Below, piece after piece: positions 51,659-63,262 of a stretch of DNA of 64,000 nt. Position 1 is the first letter of the stretch; every line of letters begins with the position of its first letter. The position numbers and the translations under genes are program-made. Origin of the DNA: Tetrapisispora phaffii CBS 4417 (taxonomy: Eukaryota; Ascomycota; Saccharomycetes; Saccharomycetales; Saccharomycetaceae); the NCBI RefSeq assembly GCF_000236905.1, contig NC_016520.1, positions 992,001 through 1,056,000 on the forward strand. Direction: 5' to 3'. The notes beneath the pieces were generated by a model that saw only the letters and a list, made by a program, of their open reading frames with translations, searched no databases and had not been told where the DNA came from.

Positions 51659-52732
51659 ATGGGCAGTGCGAAAGATCCGCTTTTGGCGAATTTGAATGCA
51701 TTCAAGAATAAAGTGAAGTCGTCTTCGAATTTAGCAAAACAACAGACGGTTATAATCGATGATGTCGAGGAAGACGTTAAGCCCACTTTGAAGAGAAGTG
51801 CTTCGCAGATGGACGATAGTGATACGGCGATGTCGAGTGTGAGTGCGAGTGCGAAGAAAGAAGATGACGTTATTATATTGGACGATATTAAGAGGGAGAC
51901 CGTGCAGACACCGATCCCAATAGAAGATGAACATTTGAACAAAAATATTAAATTGGAGAAAACTAATGGTATTGCAAACGGACTCTCTAGTGCCTCGAAT
52001 GATTTACTTGACGATATTGTCGACGATGAGGATTCTCCCTCTAAAAAAGTAAGACCAGGGTCATTGGCTGCTGCTGCTTTACAATCTAGTCAGTCTGATA
52101 TTTCCCGAAGTCATGACTCGTCAAAATTACTATGGGCTACTGAATATATCCAGAAGAAAGGTCAGCCAGTGTTATTGAATGAATTATGCGACTATTTATC
52201 CATTAGTAAAAAAGATAAAATTGTGGAATTATTAAAAAAATTAGAGAAAATTCAATTCGATGATAAAACAAACAGTTATAAATATATCTCCACCTACGAC
52301 GTACATTCTACACAAGAGTTAATGCATCTACTAAGATCACAAGTTACATTCAAAGGTATTTCATGTAGAGAATTAAAAGACGGTTGGCCTGGTTGTGATG
52401 AAGCTATCAATGAGTTGGAAGAAGAAAGTAAAATTTTGGTCCTAAGAACTAAGAAAGATAGAACTCCAAGATATGTTTGGTACAATAATGGTAGTTTGTT
52501 AAATAATATTGATGAAGAATTCGTTAAGATGTGGGAAAACGTTCAACTTCCCCAATTCTCAGAATTACCTAGAAAATTACAAGATTTAGGTCTAAAACCT
52601 GCTAGTGTAGACCCAGCTACTATAAAGAGACAAACAACTAAAGTTGAAGTCAAAAGAAAGAAACAAAGAAGAGGTAAAATTACAAATACTCACATGGCAG
52701 GTATCTTAAAGGATTACTCAAATAGGGTTTAA
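51659..52732 (+). CDS. TFA2: TFIIE small (beta) subunit
   Basis: A 357-residue homologue of Tfa2 (YKR062W, 328 aa), which with Tfa1 forms TFIIE in the RNA polymerase II pre-initiation complex and helps recruit and regulate TFIIH. Residues 1-130 are acidic/Ser-rich and variable, after a conserved start (DPLLANLNAFKNKVKS). Two winged-helix domains follow, about residues 155-300, with SHDSSKLLWATEYIQKKGQPV and LLRSQVTFKGISCRELKDGWPGCD. The C-terminus is basic (VKRKKQRRGKITNTHMAGILKDYS) and nearly invariant with S. cerevisiae. The variable acidic insert accounts for the extra length. Confidence 0.96.
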   Translation: MGSAKDPLLANLNAFKNKVKSSSNLAKQQTVIIDDVEEDVKPTLKRSASQMDDSDTAMSSVSASAKKEDDVIILDDIKRETVQTPIPIEDEHLNKNIKLEKTNGIANGLSSASNDLLDDIVDDEDSPSKKVRPGSLAAAALQSSQSDISRSHDSSKLLWATEYIQKKGQPVLLNELCDYLSISKKDKIVELLKKLEKIQFDDKTNSYKYISTYDVHSTQELMHLLRSQVTFKGISCRELKDGWPGCDEAINELEEESKILVLRTKKDRTPRYVWYNNGSLLNNIDEEFVKMWENVQLPQFSELPRKLQDLGLKPASVDPATIKRQTTKVEVKRKKQRRGKITNTHMAGILKDYSNRV

Positions 52733-52988
52733 AAATATAAGAGTTTTTCAAAATTACTATCTGGTTATAGAAATTGTATTCAAAGTTGATTATTTAAGAT
52801 TAATTTAAATCAAAATTTTATCAATTATCGAAGCAAAAATATACATATACTTATATATTGATTTAATGGTTTTATACAAGCTCAGTTTGTTTCAACTGTT
52901 GGATAATATTCATCACAGTATATATATATATAGTGTAATTTTCTTTTTAATTATTTACAAGATTCTAAAAGATTATATTGATATTATA

Positions 52989-53975
52989 TCATGGTTTCTC
53001 TTTATTTCTTATCAGTAAAGGTAGATCATGCTGTCGAAGCAATGAATTTATTTTCTTTAAAGATATCCTATCATTATCTCTGGTTACCCAATCAATTTTC
53101 TTCTGATTTTTGTCTTCTTTTTTGTTATCTATTGATACTAACTTTGCAACTACATCAACACTACGTTTAATATTATCCCTGAATAGCTCATGCTCATTAG
53201 GGCTAGGATATTTGAATATTTGATAATGATAATATCCATCTTTAGCTACACCTTTTAAGGAGTTCCCATCACCATCTATATAAGTAAAAATCGACTTTTC
53301 CTTAGAACTTTCTGAACCATATTCAATTAGTTCACTGATAGCTTTGTCACCACTAAGTTTTGACCATTGTTCAATAAAAGTACGTTTCGTCATCACCTGA
53401 ATGTTCCTTCTAATAAATGCATAATCTTTTGGTATAATCGATGGATATTTCTTCAATATAGCCTGATATTGTTTTTCAAAGTTTTTATAGAATTCATCAG
53501 TTAAAGTTTTGTCATTCGTTATATCCTTGGGTACTATTTCACCATTAAAAGGTTGCTTCATTAATGGTAATACACAAATGGAAGGTTTCGATTTTCTGAA
53601 TAGTGACAGAAAATGATTAGGTGGAAAGTAAGTCAAAGAAAAGTAATCACAGGAATACACATTTGCTTCCTTTGCAAATAGTTTCTCTTGATACCTAATT
53701 CTATGAATTAGGGAAGGTATTCCTCTAAGTTTTGCAGCAGCAGCATTAATAGGATTATAATTTAAATTTTTAGTTTTATAAATGTTGGTTCTATATTCTA
53801 ATGGCAATTCTAGGCTATATTCATTTGTTAATTTATTATCAGACTCCTCAATTGATATAGCAGGTGTTTTTGGAGTTACAACGTTGCAATACACTCCATG
53901 AACCTGTTTCAAATATGAATAGTCTATGGCTAGATTACCCAAAGAGCGACTGAATATTAGACTAAGGCATCGCAT
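52989..53975 (-). CDS. PET130: probable Pet130, mitochondrial respiratory protein
   Basis: A 328-residue protein with no catalytic motif I can name. The N-terminus (MRCLSLIFSRSLGNLAIDYSYLKQ) is basic and hydrophobic with no early acidic residue, as in mitochondrial presequences. Length and position fit S. cerevisiae Pet130 (YJL023C, 347 aa), required for respiratory growth. BBC1 (YJL020C), MPS3 (YJL019W) and CCT3 (YJL014W) follow in the window, as they do on S. cerevisiae chromosome X. The name rests mainly on this gene order. It is divergent from PUS6 across a 307-bp promoter region. Confidence 0.68.
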   Translation of the reverse strand: MRCLSLIFSRSLGNLAIDYSYLKQVHGVYCNVVTPKTPAISIEESDNKLTNEYSLELPLEYRTNIYKTKNLNYNPINAAAAKLRGIPSLIHRIRYQEKLFAKEANVYSCDYFSLTYFPPNHFLSLFRKSKPSICVLPLMKQPFNGEIVPKDITNDKTLTDEFYKNFEKQYQAILKKYPSIIPKDYAFIRRNIQVMTKRTFIEQWSKLSGDKAISELIEYGSESSKEKSIFTYIDGDGNSLKGVAKDGYYHYQIFKYPSPNEHELFRDNIKRSVDVVAKLVSIDNKKEDKNQKKIDWVTRDNDRISLKKINSLLRQHDLPLLIRNKEKP

Positions 53976-54282
53976 CTAAAGCCAAGTTCTGGTAACAGTC
54001 AAACTAATAACTAAGTTTGCCAAATAGTTTAGTCAATAAAAGTGTATAAGGATTAGTTTTACTGTGAAAAAAGACACAATTACATTAATAATAATCCATT
54101 AAAATATTGATTAAGTTTTAAATATTTCATCTTATTCTGTAGGCGATGCCCTTTGACTAAAATCTTGAGATATATGCTAAATAATATAAATTGTAACAAT
54201 GATTTAGCTTGCAATTTGCTGTTAATGGCGTTATTTAATGTTAATATATGGCCTCAGGCACACTAAGTGATCAGATATTTAA
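53976..54282. other. divergent promoter region PET130/PUS6
   Basis: 307 bp shared by two divergently transcribed genes for mitochondria-related proteins. No specific element is recognised. Confidence 0.6.
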
Positions 54283-55473
54283 ATGCCATTGGAGGTAGTT
54301 TATACTAATGGTTTAAGAAAGCTCAAACCTTACTATAGTACGAGAAATACATTCGCGAAGGGACGATGGTTGGGCAAAACACTTTTAGAAGTACTTGTTA
54401 AAGAGTTTAAGACTTTTACAGAACAACATTATATTGATGGTATTACAAAAGGCTTATATACTATTTACAGAGATGGGGAATTATTAGCAGCCGATGATGT
54501 GTTGCATAGCAGAATACAAAATAAGGATATCGTCGAAACAAGATTTCATAAACACGAACCACCTGTGAAGCAATGGTGTACCGAATTGATAGAAAACAAT
54601 GACAGGCAAGGAAGAGTAGCAGGGATAGACTTAATATATGAAGATGATAATTTGTTCATAATCGATAAGCCAAATGGGATCCCAGTACATCCTACAGGCC
54701 AGTTTTATAAAAACACGCTAACTGAGATATTCAAAACACATGGTAAAACTGTCTCTCCCTGTTATAGAATAGACAAAGTGACCTCTGGATTACTGATTTT
54801 TGCGAAGAATCAGGTAGCTGCAAGTGATATTCAAACAAAGATAAGTGAACGGACGATGAATAAGTACTATTTTGCCAGAGTGAAAGGTAAGTTTCCAGGT
54901 ACACTAAGCAATATTTTTGGTGACAGCTACAATATATCAGACATTATACAACAAGATCCTGTAATTGAAAATTCATCCATATATACAGTTGAATTGAAAA
55001 AGGGATCATTAGCTGCATTTTCGCCAACCAGGGAAGCTGTAACTCACTTTTATCCTATAAAGTACTATCCTGATTGCGATCACAGTGTTGTGTTATGTAA
55101 ACCATTAACGGGAAGGACGCATCAAATAAGGATACATTTAGCCAGGTTAGGTTTCCCAATTGTTAATGATCCATTCTATAATATAAATAATACAAAATTT
55201 AGAAGGCGTTCTAAGTTTTTATTAGATTATAAAGAACGGGAAAGCATAGATAAATTAAAATTGCAAAATATCTTTAATCAATTTGTTGAAGAAACTGCTG
55301 AACAAAAATCAAACTCAATATCTAATGAACAAGGTAGTAAATGTTTAGAATGTGGAATAAACTTATTAGATGACTCCAGTATTTCTGAACTTGAAATATA
55401 TCTACATGCATGGTGTTATTCGAATAAAGATAATACTTTTGAATACAAGACTAAAATCCCTGAGTGGGCATAG
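54283..55473 (+). CDS. PUS6: tRNA pseudouridine synthase Pus6
   Basis: A 396-residue RluA-type pseudouridine synthase. The catalytic motif is RIDKVTSGLL, with Asp164 as the presumed nucleophile. An S4-like N-terminal segment and LTGRTHQIRIHLARLGFPIVNDP (a second family block) are present. S. cerevisiae Pus6 (YGR169C, 404 aa) modifies U31 of cytosolic and mitochondrial tRNAs. Pus9 and the synthase half of Rib2/Pus8 are related alternatives. The neighbouring MRPS35 (YGR165W) also lies beside PUS6 in S. cerevisiae, which favours PUS6. A CxxC-like pair near the C-terminus (CLECGINL) is also visible. Confidence 0.85.
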   Translation: MPLEVVYTNGLRKLKPYYSTRNTFAKGRWLGKTLLEVLVKEFKTFTEQHYIDGITKGLYTIYRDGELLAADDVLHSRIQNKDIVETRFHKHEPPVKQWCTELIENNDRQGRVAGIDLIYEDDNLFIIDKPNGIPVHPTGQFYKNTLTEIFKTHGKTVSPCYRIDKVTSGLLIFAKNQVAASDIQTKISERTMNKYYFARVKGKFPGTLSNIFGDSYNISDIIQQDPVIENSSIYTVELKKGSLAAFSPTREAVTHFYPIKYYPDCDHSVVLCKPLTGRTHQIRIHLARLGFPIVNDPFYNINNTKFRRRSKFLLDYKERESIDKLKLQNIFNQFVEETAEQKSNSISNEQGSKCLECGINLLDDSSISELEIYLHAWCYSNKDNTFEYKTKIPEWA

Positions 55474-55670
55474 AGGGAAACTAATCAGAAAACATTTTAT
55501 AGTTTTTGTAAATAGTCCATTATATATGATAGAATAACAAAAACTGAATTTAAGTTTATATAATCTTGTTTTTATTTACTTAACTTCAAATATATATTTC
55601 GTATAATAATAATACATATTAATAATGCACTCATAATTTCTTAAAAAACATGCATAAAAAAGGGCACTTA

Positions 55671-58622
55671 CTACCAACCGACATAATCTCTTCCGATTAA
55701 TCTAAAAATTTTTAGTTTACCACTCTTCATGTTGCTTAACTTGTAACTACCTTGACTAATCTTACCTTCATGATCTTCAACAACTCTTATTTTATTCTTG
55801 GCAAAATCAAAATCAGTGACGATAGCACTATATGGTACAGAGTCCATCCCGACTGATGTTTCCTTAGAGTTGATGTTCAGTTTCTTGTGAGACTCAAACT
55901 TCGCTTTTCTTATTACTATTATATCACCTGGCATTATGAGTTTCAACCCATCATTATCTAATGTCGATCCTGCTTTATAACTAAATATAGCAACACCAAA
56001 TGTTCTACCACCAATTGGCTGGACGATATTAGACTTTAGCGAGAGGATTAAGCTATGAACTAGAGGTTCTTTCAATGATGATCCAATTACCGAGTGAGCC
56101 TTCTTAACTACTTCATTACCATATTTGTTACCGTATTCAATTAATTTCTTGGTATTATTAGATGATCCAAAAAAATTTTGGGTACAAGCAACAGTGTTAT
56201 TAGCATCTGATTCCAGATATGATACAGATACTAATAATTGAGAATAATTCTCATATAAAAAGTAAAAGTCACGGATAACTAATTTTTGTTGCAATCTCTT
56301 CTTAATAATGTTTTCCTCAACTTCTAACAAATATTTCACCTTTGGACTGAATAGATGTGTTGGGTTTGATTTTTCTAACCACCACGTTTCATTTGCATTG
56401 AAATCTATTTTTTGCTGACATTCAGTTTCTAAATTAACGGTAGTAGTTCTTTTTAAAAGTTCTCTCGTCTCTGTAAAGTCATTGTTCTGACTGGTTATAC
56501 CACCTTGTGATAAGGGATCCGAGGGTGGAGGTGGAGGAGCCCTGGATTCTGAAGCTTGAGGTTTGCGTGTTTGAGGAATTGGAGCATGAGGTGGAGGTGG
56601 AGGAGCCCTAATTTCTGGAGCATGAGGAGGAGGTGGAGGAGCCCTAGTTTCTGGAGCATGAGGCGCACTCATTTCTGGGACATGAGGAGGAGGTGGTGGA
56701 GCTCTAGTTTCTGGAGCATGAGGAGCACTCATTTCTGGAACATGAGGTGGGGGTGGTGGAGCTCCGGTTTCTGGAGCCTGAAACACTGGAATTTGGGGAA
56801 TTTGAGGATGCAGTGGAGGCGGTGGAGCTCTGGTTGCTGGTCCATTATTTTCTAACGCAATGTTAGGAATTGGAGGTATGCCAGTTTGAGTACTATTAGA
56901 ATCAGATAAAATTGGTGCCGCTCCTGGAATTGGTGGTGGTGAGCTAGAATCAGACAAATTTACCGGTGGAATACCACGGTTTTCTGGGATAGCCTCTTCT
57001 GCTGATTCGAATTCTAGATCGTCAATTTTTCTTAAATCATCTTTGGATGATTCTAAAGTTTCATTCAGAGTTTCTGGCAATGGTTGATTGAGACTATTTA
57101 TATTTTCATTTAACTCATCTTTTCCATTTGTTGCTTCGGCTTTATTTTCAGTAAGAAGATTTTCTTTCAATAGATTAGCAACTGATTCTTCTGTATCTTC
57201 TAATGAGCTTGAAATATCTGGCATTACTGGCATCTCTGGTATTTTAGTATTTTCTTTTACTTCAGCAATACCTTCTTCGTTATTTTTCTCTAACAATTCT
57301 TTGTCTTCGAGTTTCTTTTCAACGTGTCCTTCAACATCTTCAACATCCTCAGTGACAGCAGTTGTCTTCCTGCTCAATGCTTGAATAGCTTCTGGGTTTG
57401 TAAAAGGCATTACAGGAACAGGTACAGGAACGTTTTGTTCTTCAGTTACATCTTTGGTTTTCTTTTTTGATGGAGCGCCTTCTGTAGCAGCTGCAATTGG
57501 AATACCAAATGGATTAAATGCAACAGGACCACCATATCTTCCTGCAGTGGCAATTCTGGCCATTCTTTCTCTTAAAGCAGCACGGCGACTTTCTTCTGAA
57601 TCTTCCTCCTCCTCTTCCTCTTCCGCTTCCTGATTTTCTGCAGTTTGTTCATCTGCATTTGTTCCATCTGTAGCAGAGATATCTTGTTTATTTATTATAT
57701 CTTCGCTTTGGGCAGGAAGTTGTGAAGTTGAAGGTTCTGCTTCATTAATAGTTGTATTATCAGCATTATCATAAGATGTTTGGATGTTTTCCAGAGTAGA
57801 TAAAGGAACGCTTGGAACTTTAGATATGCTTTCAAGAGTTTCTTTAGGTTTTAATTGCAACTCTTCATCTGCTGCTTCAATGTCTTCAGTCTTAGTTTCA
57901 GCTTGTTGTTTAGCCATTTTCTTTTTCAACATCTCAGCTTGTCTTTCAGCTTCGACTCTTTGTTGTTCTTGCAATAGAGCGATTCTTTCCTTTAATGACA
58001 TTTTTGGTATGTGTTCCTCTTCATTTTGAATTTTTTCACCAGTTCCTTCTATTTCTGCTTTGTTCACTGGTTCACGAACAGGTGCTGAAGTTGAAGTCTC
58101 AGTAGGTGTGGGTTTGGAGGAATCATTAGTGATGGAAGGTGGAGTGTAGAATTTAGGTGGTTCAGCTGTAACTGTCTTTTTAACGAATCCAGCTGCGGAA
58201 TCATTGAATTCTTTTTGCGATGGCAATGGGACTCGTTCTGAATCCGTTTGAGCAAACATAGAAAGTCTGTTCTTCAATTTGTTAGTTCCTGGAGTGTCAA
58301 CAACAGGTTCAGCAGCAACTTCAAAATGATGATCATCAGCATCATCGTTACTTTTTGCAGTAGCAGGCACAGTTTTAACTGCTGGATTTTCAATTATTGG
58401 TTCTTGGGCTACGGAATTGCTCTTCAAAGTAACAAATGTCTTTGGAAAAATACCTTCTTGCAACTCACCATTGCTATCAGTATATTGACCATAGTACCAC
58501 TCGTCATCTTCTACAGATGTAATTGTAATCTCTTGGTCCTTCTCAAAATGTAAATCATCTTCGAACTCAGATTTATAAGGAAATTGAGAAACAACCTGGA
58601 ACGGAACAGCAGGTTCACTCAT
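55671..58622 (-). CDS. BBC1: Bbc1, SH3 protein of actin patches
   Basis: A 983-residue homologue of Bbc1/Mti1 (YJL020C, 1157 aa), which inhibits Las17-activated Arp2/3 actin assembly and binds type I myosins at endocytic patches. The SH3 domain covers about residues 6-67 ([20 protein letters not shown], then EWYYGQY and GIFPKTFV). A Glu-rich, coiled middle region and a very acidic run ([11 protein letters not shown], near residue 340) follow. A proline-rich region at about 597-705 is made of tandem repeats with PPPPP cores. The conserved C-terminal domain spans about 745-983 and ends IGRDYVGW. The start [11 protein letters not shown] aligns with S. cerevisiae. It is shorter because the disordered centre is shorter. 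Confidence 0.94.
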   Translation of the reverse strand: MSEPAVPFQVVSQFPYKSEFEDDLHFEKDQEITITSVEDDEWYYGQYTDSNGELQEGIFPKTFVTLKSNSVAQEPIIENPAVKTVPATAKSNDDADDHHFEVAAEPVVDTPGTNKLKNRLSMFAQTDSERVPLPSQKEFNDSAAGFVKKTVTAEPPKFYTPPSITNDSSKPTPTETSTSAPVREPVNKAEIEGTGEKIQNEEEHIPKMSLKERIALLQEQQRVEAERQAEMLKKKMAKQQAETKTEDIEAADEELQLKPKETLESISKVPSVPLSTLENIQTSYDNADNTTINEAEPSTSQLPAQSEDIINKQDISATDGTNADEQTAENQEAEEEEEEEDSEESRRAALRERMARIATAGRYGGPVAFNPFGIPIAAATEGAPSKKKTKDVTEEQNVPVPVPVMPFTNPEAIQALSRKTTAVTEDVEDVEGHVEKKLEDKELLEKNNEEGIAEVKENTKIPEMPVMPDISSSLEDTEESVANLLKENLLTENKAEATNGKDELNENINSLNQPLPETLNETLESSKDDLRKIDDLEFESAEEAIPENRGIPPVNLSDSSSPPPIPGAAPILSDSNSTQTGIPPIPNIALENNGPATRAPPPPLHPQIPQIPVFQAPETGAPPPPPHVPEMSAPHAPETRAPPPPPHVPEMSAPHAPETRAPPPPPHAPEIRAPPPPPHAPIPQTRKPQASESRAPPPPPSDPLSQGGITSQNNDFTETRELLKRTTTVNLETECQQKIDFNANETWWLEKSNPTHLFSPKVKYLLEVEENIIKKRLQQKLVIRDFYFLYENYSQLLVSVSYLESDANNTVACTQNFFGSSNNTKKLIEYGNKYGNEVVKKAHSVIGSSLKEPLVHSLILSLKSNIVQPIGGRTFGVAIFSYKAGSTLDNDGLKLIMPGDIIVIRKAKFESHKKLNINSKETSVGMDSVPYSAIVTDFDFAKNKIRVVEDHEGKISQGSYKLSNMKSGKLKIFRLIGRDYVGW
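56602..56780. repeat. 60-bp coding minisatellite in BBC1
   Basis: Two adjacent 60-bp units (56641-56700 and 56701-56760) differ at about five positions. A partial third unit (56761-56780) and a shorter related unit (56602-56640) flank them. Each full unit encodes 20 residues with an APPPPPH core and a [13 protein letters not shown] spacer. Confidence 0.9.
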
Positions 58623-59054
58623 GATTCATAAATGTATATTTACCCTTAATATGGCTAGTGCTCTAACCTATTGCATATGTACAATCACTACCACAATGAA
58701 TAACGACTCTCAAATATCAAACCTTAACTATCAAATGTATGACTTTTTAAAATAAAATGTTGTATTTAGTTTCAAGTTTCCCCCTTTTCCTTTTCGTAAT
58801 AGCGCTATTAAAGGTTCAAACAAGAAATAGAAAATAGTAAACATCAAAAGACAAACCTTTGATGGAATGGACAGAATACAAAAGACTTATAACAGTTAAA
58901 GAGTTACTGTTTTGAATAGCGATACATGTAGTGATTTAAAAGTGTTATTAATATTTGTATATAACTCTACTGTTACTATTTATTATTTACTATTTACAAA
59001 CGTAGCATGTTGTGCGGAAATTTTTTTCTTCATTTAATGGAATTACTAGGACTA
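58623..59054. other. BBC1 promoter and MRPS35 3' flank
   Basis: 432 bp between tandem minus-strand genes. No gene, RNA or repeat is recognised. Confidence 0.6.
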
Positions 59055-60113
59055 CTAAACGTATATCATCTTGCCTTGTGCATCGAAGTCTATTCTACGA
59101 TCCTTCTTGCTATCACGGTTGCCTGCTCCGTAACGGAACCCTACTCTACCGACCTTTGCATCTTTAAATTTGAATTGTGATTTCTCACCTTCTAATAATT
59201 CACCATAGATGGTTTTGACTTTATTGTCTTTCACCGTACGGCCACTAGAATGCTGGCCCTCTGTTGATAGTTTCTCTAGAGTGGTGATGGCAGGTTCCAA
59301 TTCCAGGATGTTTGCTGCATCGACTGGACCAAAAGGTTGTGATTCGGAGATGGTCAAGAACCTTGAGTTCAATGCTTTTGGTGGGACAGGAATTTCACTT
59401 AAATTCTCTTTTCTACTGAAGGTTTGAATGCCTTCTTGGTTACGTGTAACCTCGGTGTTGTTGTTAGGGTTGAACACGGGGAACATTTTGAACAATGTCG
59501 ATGCCATTACTTTTGTATCTTCCTTGACTTTGTTATGTTTAAGCCACTTCATTTCAATCTCTTGTAATTTTATAATAGCTTCGATTCTCGGAATCTTCAA
59601 ACCATATTTTTGAGATACTTGTTGAGCAGTCATCCCAAGATTGGTGATCTCGTTATAGATATCCTGTTTCAATTCAGTGCTGATTATATAGTTTGTTTGA
59701 CAATGTTTATTCAATGGGAAAGGTTGCAGCGACCTTTTTGGGTAAACTTTCTCCGACAAATTGACCAGTTTCGGATCTACTTCATAGCTCCCGTCATGTC
59801 TCATTCTCAACGTCTCTTTCTTTGCATTCTGCAACGCTTGACCTCTCTCCAGATCGGGTTTCACATAGTTAGGAACATGGTCAGTTGGCACATAGAAATA
59901 TTTGTTCATAGGATATTCTCCTTTAAAATTCTTAGGACCCAAAAACTGTCTCATGGCGTACTTCAGATTAGTATCGTGACTCTTTGGATGTTGTCTTGTC
60001 AGCTTTCTGAATGGAAACGTAGGATACGCAATCCTACGACCTGACATAAACCTCTGCTGCTGCACAACGGCACCAGCACCACTAACTTTCTGTCTGACTC
60101 CACAACTTAGCAT
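59055..60113 (-). CDS. MRPS35: mitochondrial small-subunit ribosomal protein MrpS35
   Basis: A 352-residue protein from ATG at 60111-60113, close to S. cerevisiae Mrps35 (YGR165W, 345 aa), a component of the mitochondrial ribosome small subunit. The N-terminal 30 residues ([27 protein letters not shown]) are a typical presequence. The following [31 protein letters not shown] and the helix-turn-like region [36 protein letters not shown] fit the family. The C-terminal part is basic with a glycine/arginine patch ([19 protein letters not shown]). The open frame extends 7 codons upstream to a TTG, which is not used as start. Gene order with PUS6 matches S. cerevisiae chromosome VII. Confidence 0.87.
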   Translation of the reverse strand: MLSCGVRQKVSGAGAVVQQQRFMSGRRIAYPTFPFRKLTRQHPKSHDTNLKYAMRQFLGPKNFKGEYPMNKYFYVPTDHVPNYVKPDLERGQALQNAKKETLRMRHDGSYEVDPKLVNLSEKVYPKRSLQPFPLNKHCQTNYIISTELKQDIYNEITNLGMTAQQVSQKYGLKIPRIEAIIKLQEIEMKWLKHNKVKEDTKVMASTLFKMFPVFNPNNNTEVTRNQEGIQTFSRKENLSEIPVPPKALNSRFLTISESQPFGPVDAANILELEPAITTLEKLSTEGQHSSGRTVKDNKVKTIYGELLEGEKSQFKFKDAKVGRVGFRYGAGNRDSKKDRRIDFDAQGKMIYV

Positions 60114-60561
60114 TAAAGCAATCTTAAAAGACAAAAATAAACTCTTGCAATTATGCTCTTTCTCTTTCTTTCAAACTAGATGTGCACACAGTAGACCCAC
60201 CGCCAACAATCGTATTCACTTTCACACTTGCAGTCTTGTTGCACAGACACAGACACACACATCTATATATATATAGATAGATCTGGTAACCTTAACCAAT
60301 GGACCATGAGCTTAGTTCACTGGAAGAAGGTCCTTGTCTCAATTGATTGAGTGGTCTTGAGTTTTTAGAGATCACCGCGTACGAAGACCACACGTAAACA
60401 ACGAACCATCGAGTTTGGCGACTTTTAAGATGGTTTCTACTTAAAAGAGAGAGTTGTTGAGATGATTGTCCCAGCTGTTTTGGTTTGCTGTTGGTGAGGT
60501 TGGTGTATATGAGAATTGAATTAGTGGGATATATATTTGAAACTGTTGAGGCCAACGAGTT
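60114..60561. other. divergent promoter region MRPS35/MPS3
   Basis: 448 bp between divergent genes. A TA run at about 60262-60275 and short CA runs are present. Frames of 70-87 codons on the minus strand overlap the MPS3 start and are not supported. Confidence 0.6.
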
Positions 60562-62718
60562 ATGTCGAGTGATAAGAAGGTCAGCGATGACAGGAAATCA
60601 CGAATTGACGAGGATAGATATTTGCCGTTAAATAGTTCATTACATGAACACAAGGATTTGTTGATTGAGAAGATGAATAGAAGTAATTTTGGACGTGATT
60701 ATGAGGGACATGGTGAATTCTCACGCGAGGGTAGGAGCGTGGTTGATAGGGGTATGATAATGCATGACAGTGAGGTTGATGACAATAATGACACCGACTA
60801 TGATAATTTCAAAAAGAAGATATTGAGTAATGGATCGTTAAATAGCAATTACATATCGGTTGATGATGATGATTGGATAGATGATCTGGGGAGTTATTCT
60901 GAGACCCGTGAGGGCTTGTCGAATGATGAAGCAAATGAAAGTTTTATTGAAGATGGAGATGATGATGACTACGATTATGATTATGATTACGATGACGATG
61001 AAGATTATGAGATTTTAACAAACAGTAATGGCATACTTGACAACCACCGTGATAGCAAGGGGGGCTCAAAGGGCCTCTTTAGGACATGGGCTCTAGTGAC
61101 AATCGTCTTCGTGGTGTTCTCGACGTTGTTGAGTAAGGTTGTGTTACCAACAAGTATCAGCTCTGCAAGCAATATTCCGAGTGGGAATGTTCAACGGCAG
61201 ATTAATCACCTTTACAATATGGTCAACACACAGAACGATAAAATCCAAACTGATCTAGATAAGACGATAAAAATCGTGATCACTCAATTTGAAAAAAAAA
61301 TCAAAAGTATATTACCAAAAAATATATTAGATTTCCAATCTCAATTGGAGTTGTTAAATACAAAAGTCAATAAGATGAATGAGAATCAACGAACCGAGAA
61401 GATTATTAATAATCAAATGAATACAGAATTCTCAATGAAAAACTTAACAATAATTCAAGATCTATTAACTAATCAATTAAATAACACTTTACCAGATAAA
61501 ATTCCAGTGATAATAAATAATAGTACGTCGATGCTAATGATACCTGAAATTCACAACTATTTAAAAGATATCATATCCGGTATTATCACAACACTAGAGA
61601 GTAACAGTACTAACATCCTCCAAGGTAACATGACAACCAATCTTGGAATGCAGCAGGAGGGATTTTTGCCGGATTTGAACGGATATATTAAGGAGATCTT
61701 GAAGGATGAGTTACAATACATCGACAAGGATTATTTTGTTCAAGAATTGAATAGAAAATTGCAATTGAACAAACATGAAATATTTGAAGAATTCACGGAA
61801 AAATTAAGTGACCTAAAAATAAGTTCAAATTCACATTATCACTATAACGATATGACATCAGATAAATATTCAGATATCCTGCTAAGAAAAATGATAAATA
61901 GAATATACAATGCAAATCAGCATCAATGGGAAGATGATTTGGATTTTGCTACATTTGCTCAAGGTACAAGATTATTAAACCATTTAACCTCCAAAACATG
62001 GAAAAAGGGTACACAAAACACTCCATTAGAATTATTATCGAACACGATTAATAATTCAGTATACTGGCAATGTGATTCCACCAAAGATTGCAGATGGGCA
62101 ATCAGATTTTCTGAACCTATCTATCTATTTAGATTATCATATTTGCATGGAAGATTAAAAAACAATGTACACATGATGAATTCTGCTCCTAAGAAAATAT
62201 CAATATATGTTAAGCTAGCAAATGGTAATGATTTAATTAAAACGTTTAAAAAAGTAGCTAAAACATACAAACAAGGACAATCGCTAAACGAAGATAGCTC
62301 ATATATAAAAATCGGACAGTATGATTATGATTTAACTGATCCAAAGGTAAAACAGGATTTTCTATTGCCATCTTGGTATATTAAACTAAGACCATTGGTT
62401 CATTCCATGGTCTTCGAGATTAATGAGAATTACGGTAACAAAGACTTTACGTCCTTGAAGAAGTTTCTCATTAAAGCAGTGACGAAACAAGATTTGGAGA
62501 TAACGACAAACAACGAGTTCCCATATAAACTTGGTAACGTCCCGGAGTACAACGCAGACAACTATGTCATAGCTTCTTCCGATACTGGCAGTAGTCACCA
62601 TCTAATGAACCAACAACTACGAAATGTTCAAGACGACCGTAACGACGGTTTCAAGAACTTAGCTGATAATGAAAACTCAAAGATTCCATCCTTTGGTCAA
62701 GACGAACTAGATATTTAA
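60562..62718 (+). CDS. MPS3: Mps3, SUN-domain nuclear envelope protein
   Basis: A 718-residue SUN protein (S. cerevisiae Mps3, YJL019W, 682 aa) of the inner nuclear membrane and spindle pole body half-bridge. It is needed for spindle pole duplication, telomere tethering and nuclear anchoring. The nucleoplasmic N-terminus (about 1-170) is acidic, including an Asp/Tyr repeat at about 132-150. One transmembrane helix lies at about 176-192 (WALVTIVFVVFSTLLSKVV). A lumenal coiled-coil region covers about 205-430. The C-terminal SUN domain (about 455-650) begins near DFATFAQGTRLL and includes CDSTKDCRWAIRFSEPIYL. The Asp/Tyr run comes from a GATTAT-type hexamer repeat at about 60960-61010. Position between MRPS35 and CCT3 agrees with S. 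cerevisiae chromosome X for MPS3 and CCT3. Confidence 0.93.
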   Translation: MSSDKKVSDDRKSRIDEDRYLPLNSSLHEHKDLLIEKMNRSNFGRDYEGHGEFSREGRSVVDRGMIMHDSEVDDNNDTDYDNFKKKILSNGSLNSNYISVDDDDWIDDLGSYSETREGLSNDEANESFIEDGDDDDYDYDYDYDDDEDYEILTNSNGILDNHRDSKGGSKGLFRTWALVTIVFVVFSTLLSKVVLPTSISSASNIPSGNVQRQINHLYNMVNTQNDKIQTDLDKTIKIVITQFEKKIKSILPKNILDFQSQLELLNTKVNKMNENQRTEKIINNQMNTEFSMKNLTIIQDLLTNQLNNTLPDKIPVIINNSTSMLMIPEIHNYLKDIISGIITTLESNSTNILQGNMTTNLGMQQEGFLPDLNGYIKEILKDELQYIDKDYFVQELNRKLQLNKHEIFEEFTEKLSDLKISSNSHYHYNDMTSDKYSDILLRKMINRIYNANQHQWEDDLDFATFAQGTRLLNHLTSKTWKKGTQNTPLELLSNTINNSVYWQCDSTKDCRWAIRFSEPIYLFRLSYLHGRLKNNVHMMNSAPKKISIYVKLANGNDLIKTFKKVAKTYKQGQSLNEDSSYIKIGQYDYDLTDPKVKQDFLLPSWYIKLRPLVHSMVFEINENYGNKDFTSLKKFLIKAVTKQDLEITTNNEFPYKLGNVPEYNADNYVIASSDTGSSHHLMNQQLRNVQDDRNDGFKNLADNENSKIPSFGQDELDI

Positions 62719-63262
62719 TTATGTTATTCCGAATCAACAAATATAAGCAATCTCTCTATCTCTCTATATATATAAATATATATTAATGCATACTTCACGA
62801 CAAATCTAAGCAATTGTTGTTTCCGATCACTAGGAAACAGAAGACTCCAGGGAACTTGGTGAAGATAGAACAGTCTCGATCACAGAGACGCCATCACTCT
62901 TTATCACCATAAGTCATGCTGATGGGCTATGGTGATGTTAGTGGTAAATGCTTCAAGTTACTGTCACATCCCATCGACGTCATGTCGCACGACCCATCAT
63001 CGTTCACAATTTTTTCCAAAATTTGAAGGTTTCAACATCAAAATTAATGAAATTGCCACTAACTAAACCAATATCTTCAATCAATTAACCATAAATTGTT
63101 GGTTAATATCCATATATAAACATTATGAATGAGTACGTTCTGGTGTTCATTGGGACGTGTTAGATAAGTTTGAGATATTATATTAGCTTAGTTGGTTTTT
63201 TTTTGTAATAGAAACCAGATCGGAAGGCAAAAAAACAATAAATAGCATAATTGATTTGTAAG
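62719..63262. other. intergenic, MPS3 3' flank and CCT3 promoter
   Basis: 544 bp with a CT/TA simple-sequence patch at about 62752-62785. No gene is recognised. In S. cerevisiae several genes lie between MPS3 and CCT3; none is seen here. Confidence 0.6.
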
